From: Pleurotus djamor
Taxonomy: Eukaryota; Basidiomycota; Agaricomycetes; Agaricales; Pleurotaceae
NCBI GenBank assembly: GCA_029747585.1
Contig: JAPEVF010000611.1
Coordinates: forward strand, 1-27,624
Reading direction: 5' to 3'
Length of the DNA stretch: 27,624 bases
The position numbers and the translations under genes were made by a program. How positions within the stretch are numbered: the stretch's first letter is position 1; every line of letters starts with the position of its first letter. Below, one piece after another: positions 11,009 to 19,438 of this stretch. The notes under the pieces were generated by a model that had not been told where the DNA came from, made no database searches, and was given only the letters and a program-made list of their open reading frames with translations.

Positions 11009-11100
11009 GGGGGCAAAAGCGGGGGAGTTGGTTCTTCAGGTTACTCGTCACCCAGTTACCTTTTCGCAGCTCTTCTCAGTGCAAACTCATCCTCATCATT

Positions 11101-11208
11101 ATGGACGCTTTCACCATCACCCAAGTCGAAGACGTTATCGTCGCCAACCCCCCTGTCAACAAGGAAGGCGGTGGCGGAGGAGGAGGAGCTTACTGCGTTG
11201 TTGCATAA
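11101..11208 (+). CDS. Fungal mating-pheromone-type precursor with CaaX box
   Basis: A 35-codon gene from ATG 11101 to TAA 11208. The N-terminus is MDAFTITQVEDVIVANPP, the M-D-(A/S/T)-F-T opening of basidiomycete lipopeptide pheromone precursors. The middle is VNKE, followed by seven glycines and AY. The last four residues are CVVA, a CaaX farnesylation signal of the kind found on B-locus pheromones. By analogy the cysteine would be farnesylated, VVA removed and the end carboxymethylated, while an N-terminal cut (possibly near N-K-E) frees a short secreted lipopeptide that acts on STE3-type receptors. A TATA box lies 93 nt upstream. A good GTGAGT intron (11228-11282, 55 nt, ending GGGACAG with CTGAC before it) starts 20 nt after the stop. 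No STE3-type receptor is recognised nearby. The glycine run, in place of the usual mixed sequence with aromatics, is odd. It could be a non-mating CaaX peptide. Confidence 0.8.
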   Translation: MDAFTITQVEDVIVANPPVNKEGGGGGGGAYCVVA

Positions 11209-11227
11209 GCGATGACCACGGCTCTTG

Positions 11228-11282
11228 GTGAGTTTTGCTAACACGCCTTTCCGTTGACGATGATGCTGACTATTCGGGACAG
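11228..11282 (+). other. Probable 3' UTR intron of the pheromone-type gene
   Basis: Donor GGTGAGT at 11227, branch-like GCTGAC near 11265, and acceptor GACAG at 11282. It begins 20 bases after the stop codon, so it would lie in the untranslated trailer. Its position supports a spliced transcript over this tiny reading frame. A candidate AT-rich 3' end region follows at about 11370-11400. Confidence 0.5.
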
Positions 11283-11579
11283 CTCGAGCCCTCGTCGCTT
11301 TGTACTCCGTTCATTGGAGTTGTATTTGTATCGAATATTTGCCTATGTGTTGTGTGCGGAGGAAGCAGCTATTGTATAAAACCAATGTAAATCAAAGGAA
11401 AAGCAAATATTGTGGGCTTGTTGTGGTTATCATTGTCCCTGATGCCTGAAATCTGAGATGTCCACTTACTTCCCGGATTCATAAAATCATCCTGCAGACT
11501 CTTCAGATTTGACACGTTCAATCCCTCACACTGGGTACACTGGATTTACTCTAATTGTAGCGGCCGACTGCCTAGCTCA

Positions 11580-12462
11580 TTATTTACTGGTACCATCTTG
11601 CTTCTTCATCCTGAACATATCCAGCGGTACGCCTAGCTGTGACCGTTCGGTAACACTCTCGAGTAACTGGGAAAGGATCCACTCACTTGCTTAGCCAAGC
11701 CTGAGTAATGAGTCCCCACAACTTCCATCCATCGATCCCTAGAATCTGCTCTATCATCCTGAAACAGAGCTCCGCGTACTTCCCCATCTAGGGACTTGCG
11801 GTAGAGCATCACCCTCGGGGTGACATCGCCATGTACGATCTGCAAGTTTTGCCATACCCATTGAAGACCTTCAGGGAGAATGAGCCATCAGCGTGCGTAA
11901 GGAAGGATTCCAGGAACTAGAACTAGTTACACTCGGTTGCATTCATCAATATTTTGAACCAAGCTTGGAGACCGAGGATTTGAGGATCTACTGGTGCAAG
12001 CCACCCGAATACATGGGCTCTAAGAATGGGATTTACGAGCCCATGTGTATCACCAAGGTCCCTTTCTGAAACGACGCGATCGTAGAGCTCGGGGTGATCG
12101 GGGACTTCACCATGGTAGAGTAGGTGAGAGAAGCGTTCAGAAACCCATTCTGGGTTGGGTTCGTGTTTATTCGGCGCGATTTCTGATGTAGACGATGTCC
12201 ATTTCAGTTTTACCATGATTGGTGTTGGTGGAAAGTCGGGTGTACTGTCGCGACTGGCTTTGATTATCAGAGTATGTTGCTCGTTTGGACTGTTCGGAGC
12301 ACTGTGGTGTTCGTGAATCACATAGCCAAGTTTCAGATTCAGGCCATTTGGTAGAGAAAGTAGTGTTCCTTCAAGAGAGGGATGTCGATGGGTAATTTGC
12401 CGGGATGACTGAGACGTCTGCGTCATAGTTGGTAGAAAAGAAGTTGGACTCCGCGAAGCCAT
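11580..12462 (-). CDS. FunK1-like short protein kinase homologue, catalytic loop degenerate
   Basis: Exons on the minus strand are 12462-11931, 11868-11687 and, less surely, 11636-11580. The first intron splits a Cys codon (GAG-T/GT). The protein has a variable N-terminus and then SLEGTLLSLPNGLNLKLGYV, HTLIIKASRD, IMVKLKW (a likely VAIK-type lysine region), FSHLLYHGEVP and the C-lobe entry LQWVWQNLQIVHGDV. That sequence carries the HGD catalytic Asp. The Asn expected five residues after this Asp is Val here (HGDVTPRV). The DFG-region equivalent reads ALFQDDRAD. The protein ends soon after, without the rest of the C-lobe. It is a paralogue of the gene at 24692-25455 and shares its exon joint. 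FunK1 kinases are an expanded Agaricomycete family of unknown substrate. This copy looks catalytically dead or decaying. The start could instead be Met at 12426. Confidence 0.6.
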
Positions 12463-12755
12463 CTCGTTTCCGGAACAAGACCACGCAAACCAGGGACTCT
12501 CAGGAGCGCTCCTATTCTCTCTGGCCCTCGGTCCTCTGGAACATTCATCTGGGTTCAAGGAGGGTCTCGCAAGCTATGGACGTACAGTAAATCTGGCATT
12601 TCTTTGTATGGTACATACACTAGAGTACAGAAGATTTTGATGAGTCCAGGATAGAGACTGTCTGCGAGAAATAGGTTGGTTATAGTCTATATAAGATCTA
12701 AGAATGAACCTTTGAACCTTGGGTAATATAAGATGATGAATGTGGAAGCATTCAA

Positions 12756-13842
12756 TCAACGCGTGTTATTCCTCTCGGAAGGACTCTCTTCGTCCTCCTT
12801 CACCTTCTTCTCCGGAACACCAATGGTAGAAAGATAGCCGACAGCAAAGAGCATGATAAATCCATAGATAAGGACCTCGCTTATGTTGAGAGCGGCGAAG
12901 TCAATGCAAGTCCCTTTGAAGACACAGGTGTCATCTGAGATAGGGACAGCCAAGTCGAAGGGAGCAAGAACAAACAGTAAGAAAGCCACTCGTTTTGCGA
13001 TAACGTGAACGGTCTAGACGGCGAGGTAGATGAGAAAGGAAATTGGATTCACGGACTGGGAACTTGTGAAGACCCACTTTATCAATAATTTGCCGTTTAG
13101 TCAACGCATTCCACAAGATCATGGAGGAGACTAGAAGGTTCGTAGCAAGGACTATTTCACTCGCGACGAAGGCGTAATACGCGCTCAACCAGGTGCGGAA
13201 CGAAGCAATCTCGCCTCGGAACACAGCGACCAGGATCTGAGCGATGATAGCCCATAAAATTAACGAAGAATCGAGGGCTTTCTTCCATTTGCTTGTGATT
13301 ATGAGCGGCAGAGCAGGATATCTGCTTGCCCGTCGGTGAAGGAGGAATAGGCAAGCGGAAAGGAGGAGGGTCTCGGCAAATTGGTACAGCCAAGCTAGGC
13401 AAGAGTAGAAGGCGGGCGAAAAGGGATCAAATAGTGATGATGTTATGAGGCCTTCGTACACGGCGAACATGATCCAGTAGGCGACGAGCGACGTAGAGGC
13501 CAAAGCAAGGAGGATGGCGAAGATTGTGCCGGGATCTTGCTCCTCCAATGCTTCTTTCTCTATTCGTGTTTGTGAGGAACGCGCAGATCCCCCTTGTACG
13601 GAGGCATCTGAGTTGGCATTACGGATGAGTCGAGTGACGAGGATATAGGCCTGGAGAAAGGAAAATACTGCGAAGATGACGCAGAAACTAAAGACAGAGA
13701 GGTCGATGGGGGAGGCGAACTCGAAGGCCACTTCGACTTCTATAGAGCTATGCCCCCCGTGAGGCCTCCCTTTAGCCACTGCGAATGGTAGGAAGAAGGC
13801 CAAAAACAAGAGAGTGAGTCGAGGGAACCAAAGTAATGCCAT
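12756..13842 (-). CDS. Seven-helix membrane protein with signal peptide, unknown function
   Basis: Exon 13842-13057, a 43-nt intron 13056-13014 (GTCCGT to TCTAG, phase 0) and exon 13013-12756 give about 347 residues. ATG 13842 opens a signal peptide (MALLWFPRLTLLFLAFFLPF, then AVAKG) and a His-rich short ectodomain. Seven hydrophobic segments follow: LSVFSFCVIFAVFSFLQAYI, IFAILLALASTSLVAYWIMF, AETLLLSACLFLL, SLILWAIIAQILVAVF, VASEIVLATNLLVSSMILW, VAFLLFVLAPFDLAV and VLIYGFIMLFAVGYLS. A short luminal loop before the last helix has two cysteines (DDTCVFKGTCID). The tail is charged (KKVKEDEESPSERNN). This layout is GPCR-like, but I see none of the STE3 signatures, so I do not call it a pheromone receptor. 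It probably sits in the plasma or an endomembrane. The splice is supported by both frames being hydrophobic only when joined. Confidence 0.7.
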
Positions 13843-15948
13843 CTTCTTGGGATGCTTTGCGCCAACGATGAAGGGTTTCCATACGTTCCCATGACTTATA
13901 TGCAAATCCAACTGAGGTAGGCTTCTGAGGATTTCCGTTTCGGTATTGACAATGGTTCGACAGGTATCTGCGCCATCATGAAGGCTCTGAGCTTCTAGAA
14001 CACAATTCTAGTATCCGTTCCCGCGATACTCAACCACGCTGACTTGTGACAGATCGTTGCGTATGTCGAGGGCTATGCATGAGCTCCTTCTTTGATGTTA
14101 GTTGTCAGTATCCTGTTAGAAGTAAGGCGCTTCTGACGTCAATAAGGTTCTCATACCAATGATAATCCTTGTGTAAAATGAGCGAGACGCTTGCCTTGTG
14201 AATAGAGCGGAGCTGTGGTGGCAAAGATTGTCGATAAATGACGATATTTGATAGCTTTGAGACGAAGATGCACGACGCGCAAGCATTTAGGGCATAGATT
14301 GGGTAGATTGGGATGCCCCATTCAATTCTTTCAGGCATGCACCGCCAATTGGTGGTAATAGAGGGATGCCGAGTGTCGGATTCCGAGACTTCCGCAACAA
14401 CCATGTGAAGCCCGTGGATTCGTCGAAGAATGCTATTTGCGCATCACGAGACACAAGATCAACCGCGACACCACAGCATTTGTAACGAAGGTGGGATGCT
14501 GAGGATCGAGAGCGTAGGCTTTAATTAGAAACAGAGCTCTTGAGAGAATACAGATCAAGGGAAGGGTGGAACAGCCTCTTGTGCCAGAATCAGAAAGAGG
14601 CGATGCACGGCATGCCAACCTTTGTTGAGGCCATGCTGAGAATAGTCTGGAGAAGCCATGAGAAGCCATAGGGTTTGCGTAGCGGTGCAATCTGGGAGAC
14701 ATGAGAGATTGGACACAGCCCGAAGGAAGCCACAGGGTGCGTCGAGTCTGAGCTAGGACGGAGGTAGAAAACTAGCAGAACGACTGAACGGGCCGAGGAG
14801 GCCCAAATTGAGCTTGGAGGAATTCCCAGTGCAGGGCAATCTGATGCATCATTGCATAAGTAGTCCCAACTTGGTTGTCCAAGGTTCTGAGGAAATGAGC
14901 GTCGAAGTGTGACGATGAAACCTACGTACAGTGGAGGGATTCGAACTTGGGCGGTCTCTTCCAGGAAGTAAACTCGACCAGGCACCGATGGTGCGCTAGT
15001 TCGAGAAGCTTGTACCTTCCAAGGAAACCAGCGAAATTGGCGGTGGGTCCCAGGACCAGGTCGTGGGTTATACTCTGTTCATGGTACACCATACCAGTCC
15101 AACGAACAGCCAAGCTCTACATCGTAAATGACAGCCTAGGCGACCGATGATCAGCCGTTCGTGATGCCATGATACTCGACGTCCCCGTAAGTGTGCCAAC
15201 AATGGTAGTCTGAGCTTCAATCTTATTATTGGCGTCGATGAGCTCCCGAATTCCAATCAAAGGTTTTACCAAGGCGTACCGGGAAGATGGCACTGGAGCT
15301 ATGCACTGAGTACTTCTAAAGGTAGTAGAAGTTCTTGATTTCGAAGTTCTTGATTTCGAGTTTCGGTGGGGCATATCAAGGGCGTACATGTTCAGTACAT
15401 CCAGCCTAGCGCACTCTAGCCTCTGGCATCCAGGCCGAAGGGGGTGTATCCAGAATGTTCATCGACTTGGAGTGTCGTCTGGCGTCGTTTAGCGGCACGA
15501 GATCACATGGAAACCGTTGCGAGGCCGACCATTCCGTCGATCCGGTGCCATGATGCCTGATGTCGGTGCATCAGTCTTTCCTGGGTACCGAGTGCGGTTA
15601 AGGATTGGGGTACGCAATGCTTGGAGCCTTAACAATACAGACTGCTTCTCAGCAAAGAAGGGGCTAGTGAAGGTATATAAATCGTCCAGCAAATTGAAAA
15701 AAGAGCTTCAAGGCAAGAAAGTATACGACAAGGACATCACGATACTCGGGTATATGGACGGGGAGATATTGGGAAGAGAATGGAGCTGACCCATAGAAGT
15801 GGGATGAGGGCAAGAAACCCAAAGGTATGGGTCGATCTGCCAGGAAAGAAATCAACCATCACCACCCGAGATCCCAAAGACTCCGAATAGCATCAAATCG
15901 AACCGGAAAAAATGTCTCAGATATAACAATGATGGGGGCTATCTTGCC
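13843..15948. other. About 2 kb without a clear gene; possible decayed membrane-protein remnants
   Basis: On the minus strand, open stretches at 14105-14404, 14433-14702 and 14590-14985 contain hydrophobic runs (for example SARSVVLLVFYLRP, LPLICILSRALFLIKAY, and YPIYALNACASCIFV). I could not join them into one consistent reading frame or match a family, so they may be a decayed multi-pass protein gene. On the plus strand an ATG frame at 15517-15789 ends in a lysine-rich segment (KVYKSSSKLKKELQGKK). It has no recognised homology and may be chance. A 15-bp tandem duplication lies at 15328-15357. Confidence 0.4.
15328..15357 (+). repeat. 15-bp tandem duplication
   Basis: The unit gaagttcttgatttc occurs twice without a gap (15328-15342 and 15343-15357). 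It is a simple local duplication in non-coding sequence. Confidence 0.85.
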
Positions 15949-16668
15949 CTACATGTTGCAGAGGATAAGGAGGGCGGATATGCCAAATATACCTCCAAAG
16001 ATGGTATAGAGCACGGCGAGTCCGACAGGGAGCACGGAAACGAAAGGACCGTCCCAGAAATCAGGCAAGGTCAATTTGAGAGCATCGGCAGGCGGCTTGT
16101 TCCCGGTGGTGACATTACAGGCGGTCCCGTAGGCTACAAAAGAGAAGAGTTGAGCTGTTGAGAGCAGCGCTGGCAACAGGGACATACCACCGAGTAGGGG
16201 GGAGGAGCCGATGAAAGGGTCAACGGGTTTGTTCGTCCTGATCACTTCGTTGAAGAGACATTGTTCGCAAGAAGTGAAGGCGTCAAGAGTGTCTCTCCTG
16301 CAAAGGCAGTTGGCATCATCATTGCAATCCTATAAATTGGCAAGTTGATTCAGCAACGGCGTTCATTCGAGTGGACAGCTGTGCGCACCTGCATCGACTT
16401 CGTAGCATTGTTGCAGATGGTAGGGCACTAGAGGTGGATTTGAGCAGCTGCGTCGAGGGAAAGCCCAGCCATGGCTTACGTCGTCGCCGATAACGGTCGG
16501 AATGAGTTCTGATATTGTGAGGTCCTTCTCGCCGTAGGTCACATTGAAGACGGCCAAGGCTAGAGAACCATCAACATTGCGCTGCATGTGCAATAAGAAA
16601 GGTGACTCACCTCGACCTGCGAGAGCCAACACCAGAGTGAACGCGATGAAGAACTTGTCGGTGAACAT
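15949..16668 (-). CDS. Secreted CFEM-like eight-cysteine protein with C-terminal hydrophobic segment
   Basis: Five exons, 16668-16611, 16559-16480, 16427-16389, 16329-16188 and 16133-15949, join in phase to about 167 residues. The N-terminus MFTDKFFIAFTLVLALAGRA is a signal peptide. The cysteine block reads CPTIC, then DC, NDDANCLC, TSCEQC and later TAC. The spacing (C-x3-C-x9-C-x5-C-x-C-x10-C-x2-C) and the Asp pair before CLC are close to the CFEM fold, which in other fungi binds haem or acts at the host or cell surface. After the block come a Ser/Pro-containing linker, an LTLPDFWDGPF segment and a strongly hydrophobic C-terminus (VGLAVLYTIFGGIFGISALL) ending CNM. That could be a membrane anchor or a GPI-type signal. 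The 54-nt intron 16187-16134 keeps frame and lacks stops, so an unspliced reading would add 18 residues. Function is inferred only from the cysteine pattern. Confidence 0.7.
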
Positions 16669-16978
16669 TCTGACTTCGAAGATCGAGAAGTTTGGAAAAC
16701 GGAATTACAATGAAAAAGGTCGGAAGTTGAGAAAGAATGTGAGAAGGCCTGCCAGAGGTCGGAGGACTTGTTCAGAAAGGGAGTCAAAGAAACGGAATCT
16801 GGAAACAACGGCTTTATATCAGTGGCCTGGGAGCTGCTGGAGAAAAACTATTTACGAACCGTTGTCGTGGGATGAAACAAAGATGGTGAATGACTGCGCC
16901 ACTACAATTCAGAATCCAAGGAAATGAGTTCTCACGATCACGCTGTCCCGTGGACCGCCTCAGTAGACCCAGGCAGGG

Positions 16979-17467
16979 ATGGATTTTACAGTTCAAATAT
17001 TTACCTTTGAACGACCTTTGAACGACAGAAAGCGCAAACCGCCGTCATGGTCGTCCGAAACTGTCAGCAAGGCCATCGCACAGGCCCGTGTGTGTGAGAC
17101 TGCTGCATCACTGCTCAAGGATACATACAAGTCGGTTCATTTAGTGGATGCGAGCGACGCAACTACTCGACTGTCTACTGGAAGCCTCCCCCTATCAATC
17201 TCAAGGACCTCTCCTCTCGCGCCTCTCGAGTGCCTTCTAGATAACATCGTTGCACCTGCCCTTCACTCTGGCTCGTCTACAGACCCCGTTTCTAACGATT
17301 CCACCTTCCCAACCAATCTTCAACGGATTAATGGCACGGATTTCATGCCCGTTGCACTTTTGTGCATCGCTGGATCGCTGGAGCCCAACAAAGAAGATGC
17401 ATGGCTGAAGATTCTTGAAGGAGACTTGCTCGAGTCATTTCTGAAGATGAGAGCGCGAATATACTAG
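16979..17467 (+). CDS. Hypothetical protein, possibly with a further 3' exon
   Basis: An ATG frame of 162 residues lies divergent from the CFEM-like gene, with 310 bases between the two starts. It begins MDFTVQIFTFERPLNDRKRK and contains SETVSKAIAQARVCETAASL (helical), a Ser/Thr-rich middle and an ordered-looking end (MPVALLCIAGSLEPNKEDAW). I recognise no family. An 11-bp duplication (ctttgaacgac twice, about 17006-17028) lies at the N-terminus. A second open frame at about 17503-17786, preceded by an acceptor-like GACTAG, has protein-like composition (DIIAPNGRNETFVSPPPTTV) and could be a 3' exon. I could not find a donor that joins it in frame, so the gene's true end is uncertain. Confidence 0.4.
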   Translation: MDFTVQIFTFERPLNDRKRKPPSWSSETVSKAIAQARVCETAASLLKDTYKSVHLVDASDATTRLSTGSLPLSISRTSPLAPLECLLDNIVAPALHSGSSTDPVSNDSTFPTNLQRINGTDFMPVALLCIAGSLEPNKEDAWLKILEGDLLESFLKMRARIY

Positions 17468-17786
17468 TTGTATACTAGAGTTCGAGTTGGCATGTTGACT
17501 AGCCTTGCACATTCTTCCTTTTACTAAGGATTTTGCGTCCGATCAACCCTTGGACTCGGAGACGTTAAGTCGGCAATATACAGAGGCCCCTCAAGTGGTC
17601 TGCGTCAAAGAAGAGTTGGTCCGTATCTCGACTTTGCCGCGTTCCCCACCACGCGTTCACGACATCATTGCCCCAAATGGGAGGAATGAAACGTTCGTTT
17701 CGCCTCCTCCAACCACCGTCCATATTCCCCGTTCTTTGAGAAAGGTTTCATCACCGTGCTTCCGTCAAGCCTCGCTGCGGTTGTGA

Positions 17787-18183
17787 ACCAAGATACCATT
17801 CGAACGGGACACACNAAAAAACGAAAGACACCGAAACACCTCGTGAAAGACGTCTGTCACGGAGAGGAAAGGAGAATGCGGTTAGGTTTTAAATAGGCGA
17901 GTAATGTAGCGCAGCTTTTCTGTGTCGTTGAGGGTTTCGTTTCCTTTTTATCGACCTTGGGTGTTTATGATCGTCTTTGGGTTCTGTTGCTTCATTTCTT
18001 ATTTCTTGCCATCTTATAGAGTATCCAAACCCCATTATTATACCCTATGCACTCGCTCTTCTATTCCTGATGTACCCAATCCTTTGTTTACATTTCATGT
18101 ATCTCTTCCAACTCCTACTTATCCTATTCTCCCTCTCATCATATTCTTCCGGTACACGAGTAGTTGTATCCAATCGACACGAC
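17787..18183. other. Pyrimidine-rich intergenic stretch
   Basis: T- and C-rich sequence between the hypothetical plus-strand gene and the convergent F-box-like gene, with an N at 17815. The open frames here start at non-ATG codons and reflect composition. It probably contains the 3' ends of both neighbours. Confidence 0.5.
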
Positions 18184-18923
18184 TTAGTAATCCCCATAAA
18201 GTTCACGCCATTCTCGTTGTAGCCGAAGTGCCTTCTTCGTGATATCAGTCCATTGTCCACCCAAAACACTCGATCTTTCGACGAAGTCCTCCTGCGATAT
18301 AATCGCTAACCGGTTTCCTGCCCACGGTCCTCTGGTGCTAATGCGATCCGGCCCCGCCCAAATAACCAAAGGAATGAGCATGTCCTTAAAATCAACGCCG
18401 TATTCGCCCTTGATATATTCCTTTTTGGTGTCGTTGATTAAGACTTGATGAACAGGCTTGGCTGGCAGACCAACGATGCTTGAGTACTGGAGCTTCTCGT
18501 GAGGGGAGAGTTTCTCAAAGACTTTCCACCGTCTCCGAGCGGGATCGATCGGGCGTTTTTGAGCGAAACCTTTGGCTATCTTATAGTAAAAATCGTGGAA
18601 ATGTTCATTTTCTTCATTCGCATCTTTAGGAGGTGCTGCGTCTCCGAAAAACTTGACCCTATCGGCATCGGTTAGGTAACCTTTGGGGAAGTTGTCCGCG
18701 TAGTCGCCCATGCAGATAATTCTGTCATTTGCCCAAAGGTAGGCATCGTGCCAGGCAGTGATGTCTTTGACGAGGATAGGATAAATAGTCATAAAGATCT
18801 GCGAGTTCGTGAACGAAAAAGAGATCAACGATGGAGTAGATAGTTTGGAGGCAATGAGGACGATCAATTCGGAAGGCAGATCTTTCCAAAGCCCCAAGTC
18901 GTCAACACCAGGTTCTGGTTTGC
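18184..18923 (-). CDS. F-box-like protein, C-terminal main exon (N-terminal exons unresolved)
   Basis: The main exon runs from 18923 to a stop at 18184. It encodes GKPEPGVDDLGLWKDLPSEL and then an F-box-like helix pair (IVLIASKLSTPSLISFSFTN). After that comes a region with aromatic and charged residues (WKVFEKLSPHEKLQYSS, WAGPDRISTRGPWAGNRL) and the end LQREWRELYGDY. F-box proteins recruit substrates to SCF ubiquitin ligases, and this one would be a lineage-specific member. There is no ATG in frame at the left of the exon. A GTGAGT donor at 18985 and an acceptor at 18924 (using CAGAG rather than CAG) join an upstream exon, around 18986-19015, reading YLKINAGIL. Further upstream exons, perhaps from an ATG at 19151 (MDIHPLNAALMSIKKSPAII), are plausible but need a 30-nt intron. 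I left them out. Confidence 0.55.
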
Positions 18924-19438
18924 CTCTGTTGCGAGCCCCAGTCAGAAAAAAAAGTGAGCCAAGCGAGATATGAGAATATACTCACCTAAAATACCTGCGT
19001 TTATTTTCAGGTAAGCTCGAAGGCGTATATCGGACGGTAAGCAACTCTGCTAAGTTGAAATGCGCGATGGCTGATTCACGAAGTTTGCCCAGATGATGGC
19101 TGGACTCTTCTTTATCGACATCAAGGCTGCGTTGAGAGGGTGGATATCCATTAGTTCGGAAGAGCTGGGGCTGAGAATGCTCACATCTGAAAATATTGTC
19201 CCATCGCGAACAATGGAGGAGGATGAGTCCAAGATGAGTCACGTCGGAAGTTATATTACGAGTTCGCACACATCAGGGGTTTGTTTGATAGGAGATTCGG
19301 CCCCAAACGGTGAGGTCCTTGGACACATAGAGGTGGATTTCCAGTGTGAGAGTTGTAAATGCTTCAGGAAAAGTACAGAACGCGATATAACAAGAGAGAA
19401 AGGAAAGCGAAGGATCGACAGCGAAAAACAGCTACACA

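Noticed and set aside
12756..13842. STE3-type pheromone receptor as partner for the CaaX gene
   Set aside because: Seven helices are present, but the STE3 family signatures are not seen and a cleavable signal peptide is present, which STE3 receptors lack.
14920..15020. tRNA-like T-loop (minus-strand TTCGAAT) near 14935
   Set aside because: The flanking T-stem bases do not pair (only one or two of five) and no matching acceptor or anticodon stem was found.
17922..18242. 106-residue hydrophobic plus-strand frame
   Set aside because: It starts at TTG, its hydrophobicity comes from T-rich sequence, and it overlaps the end of the F-box-like gene.
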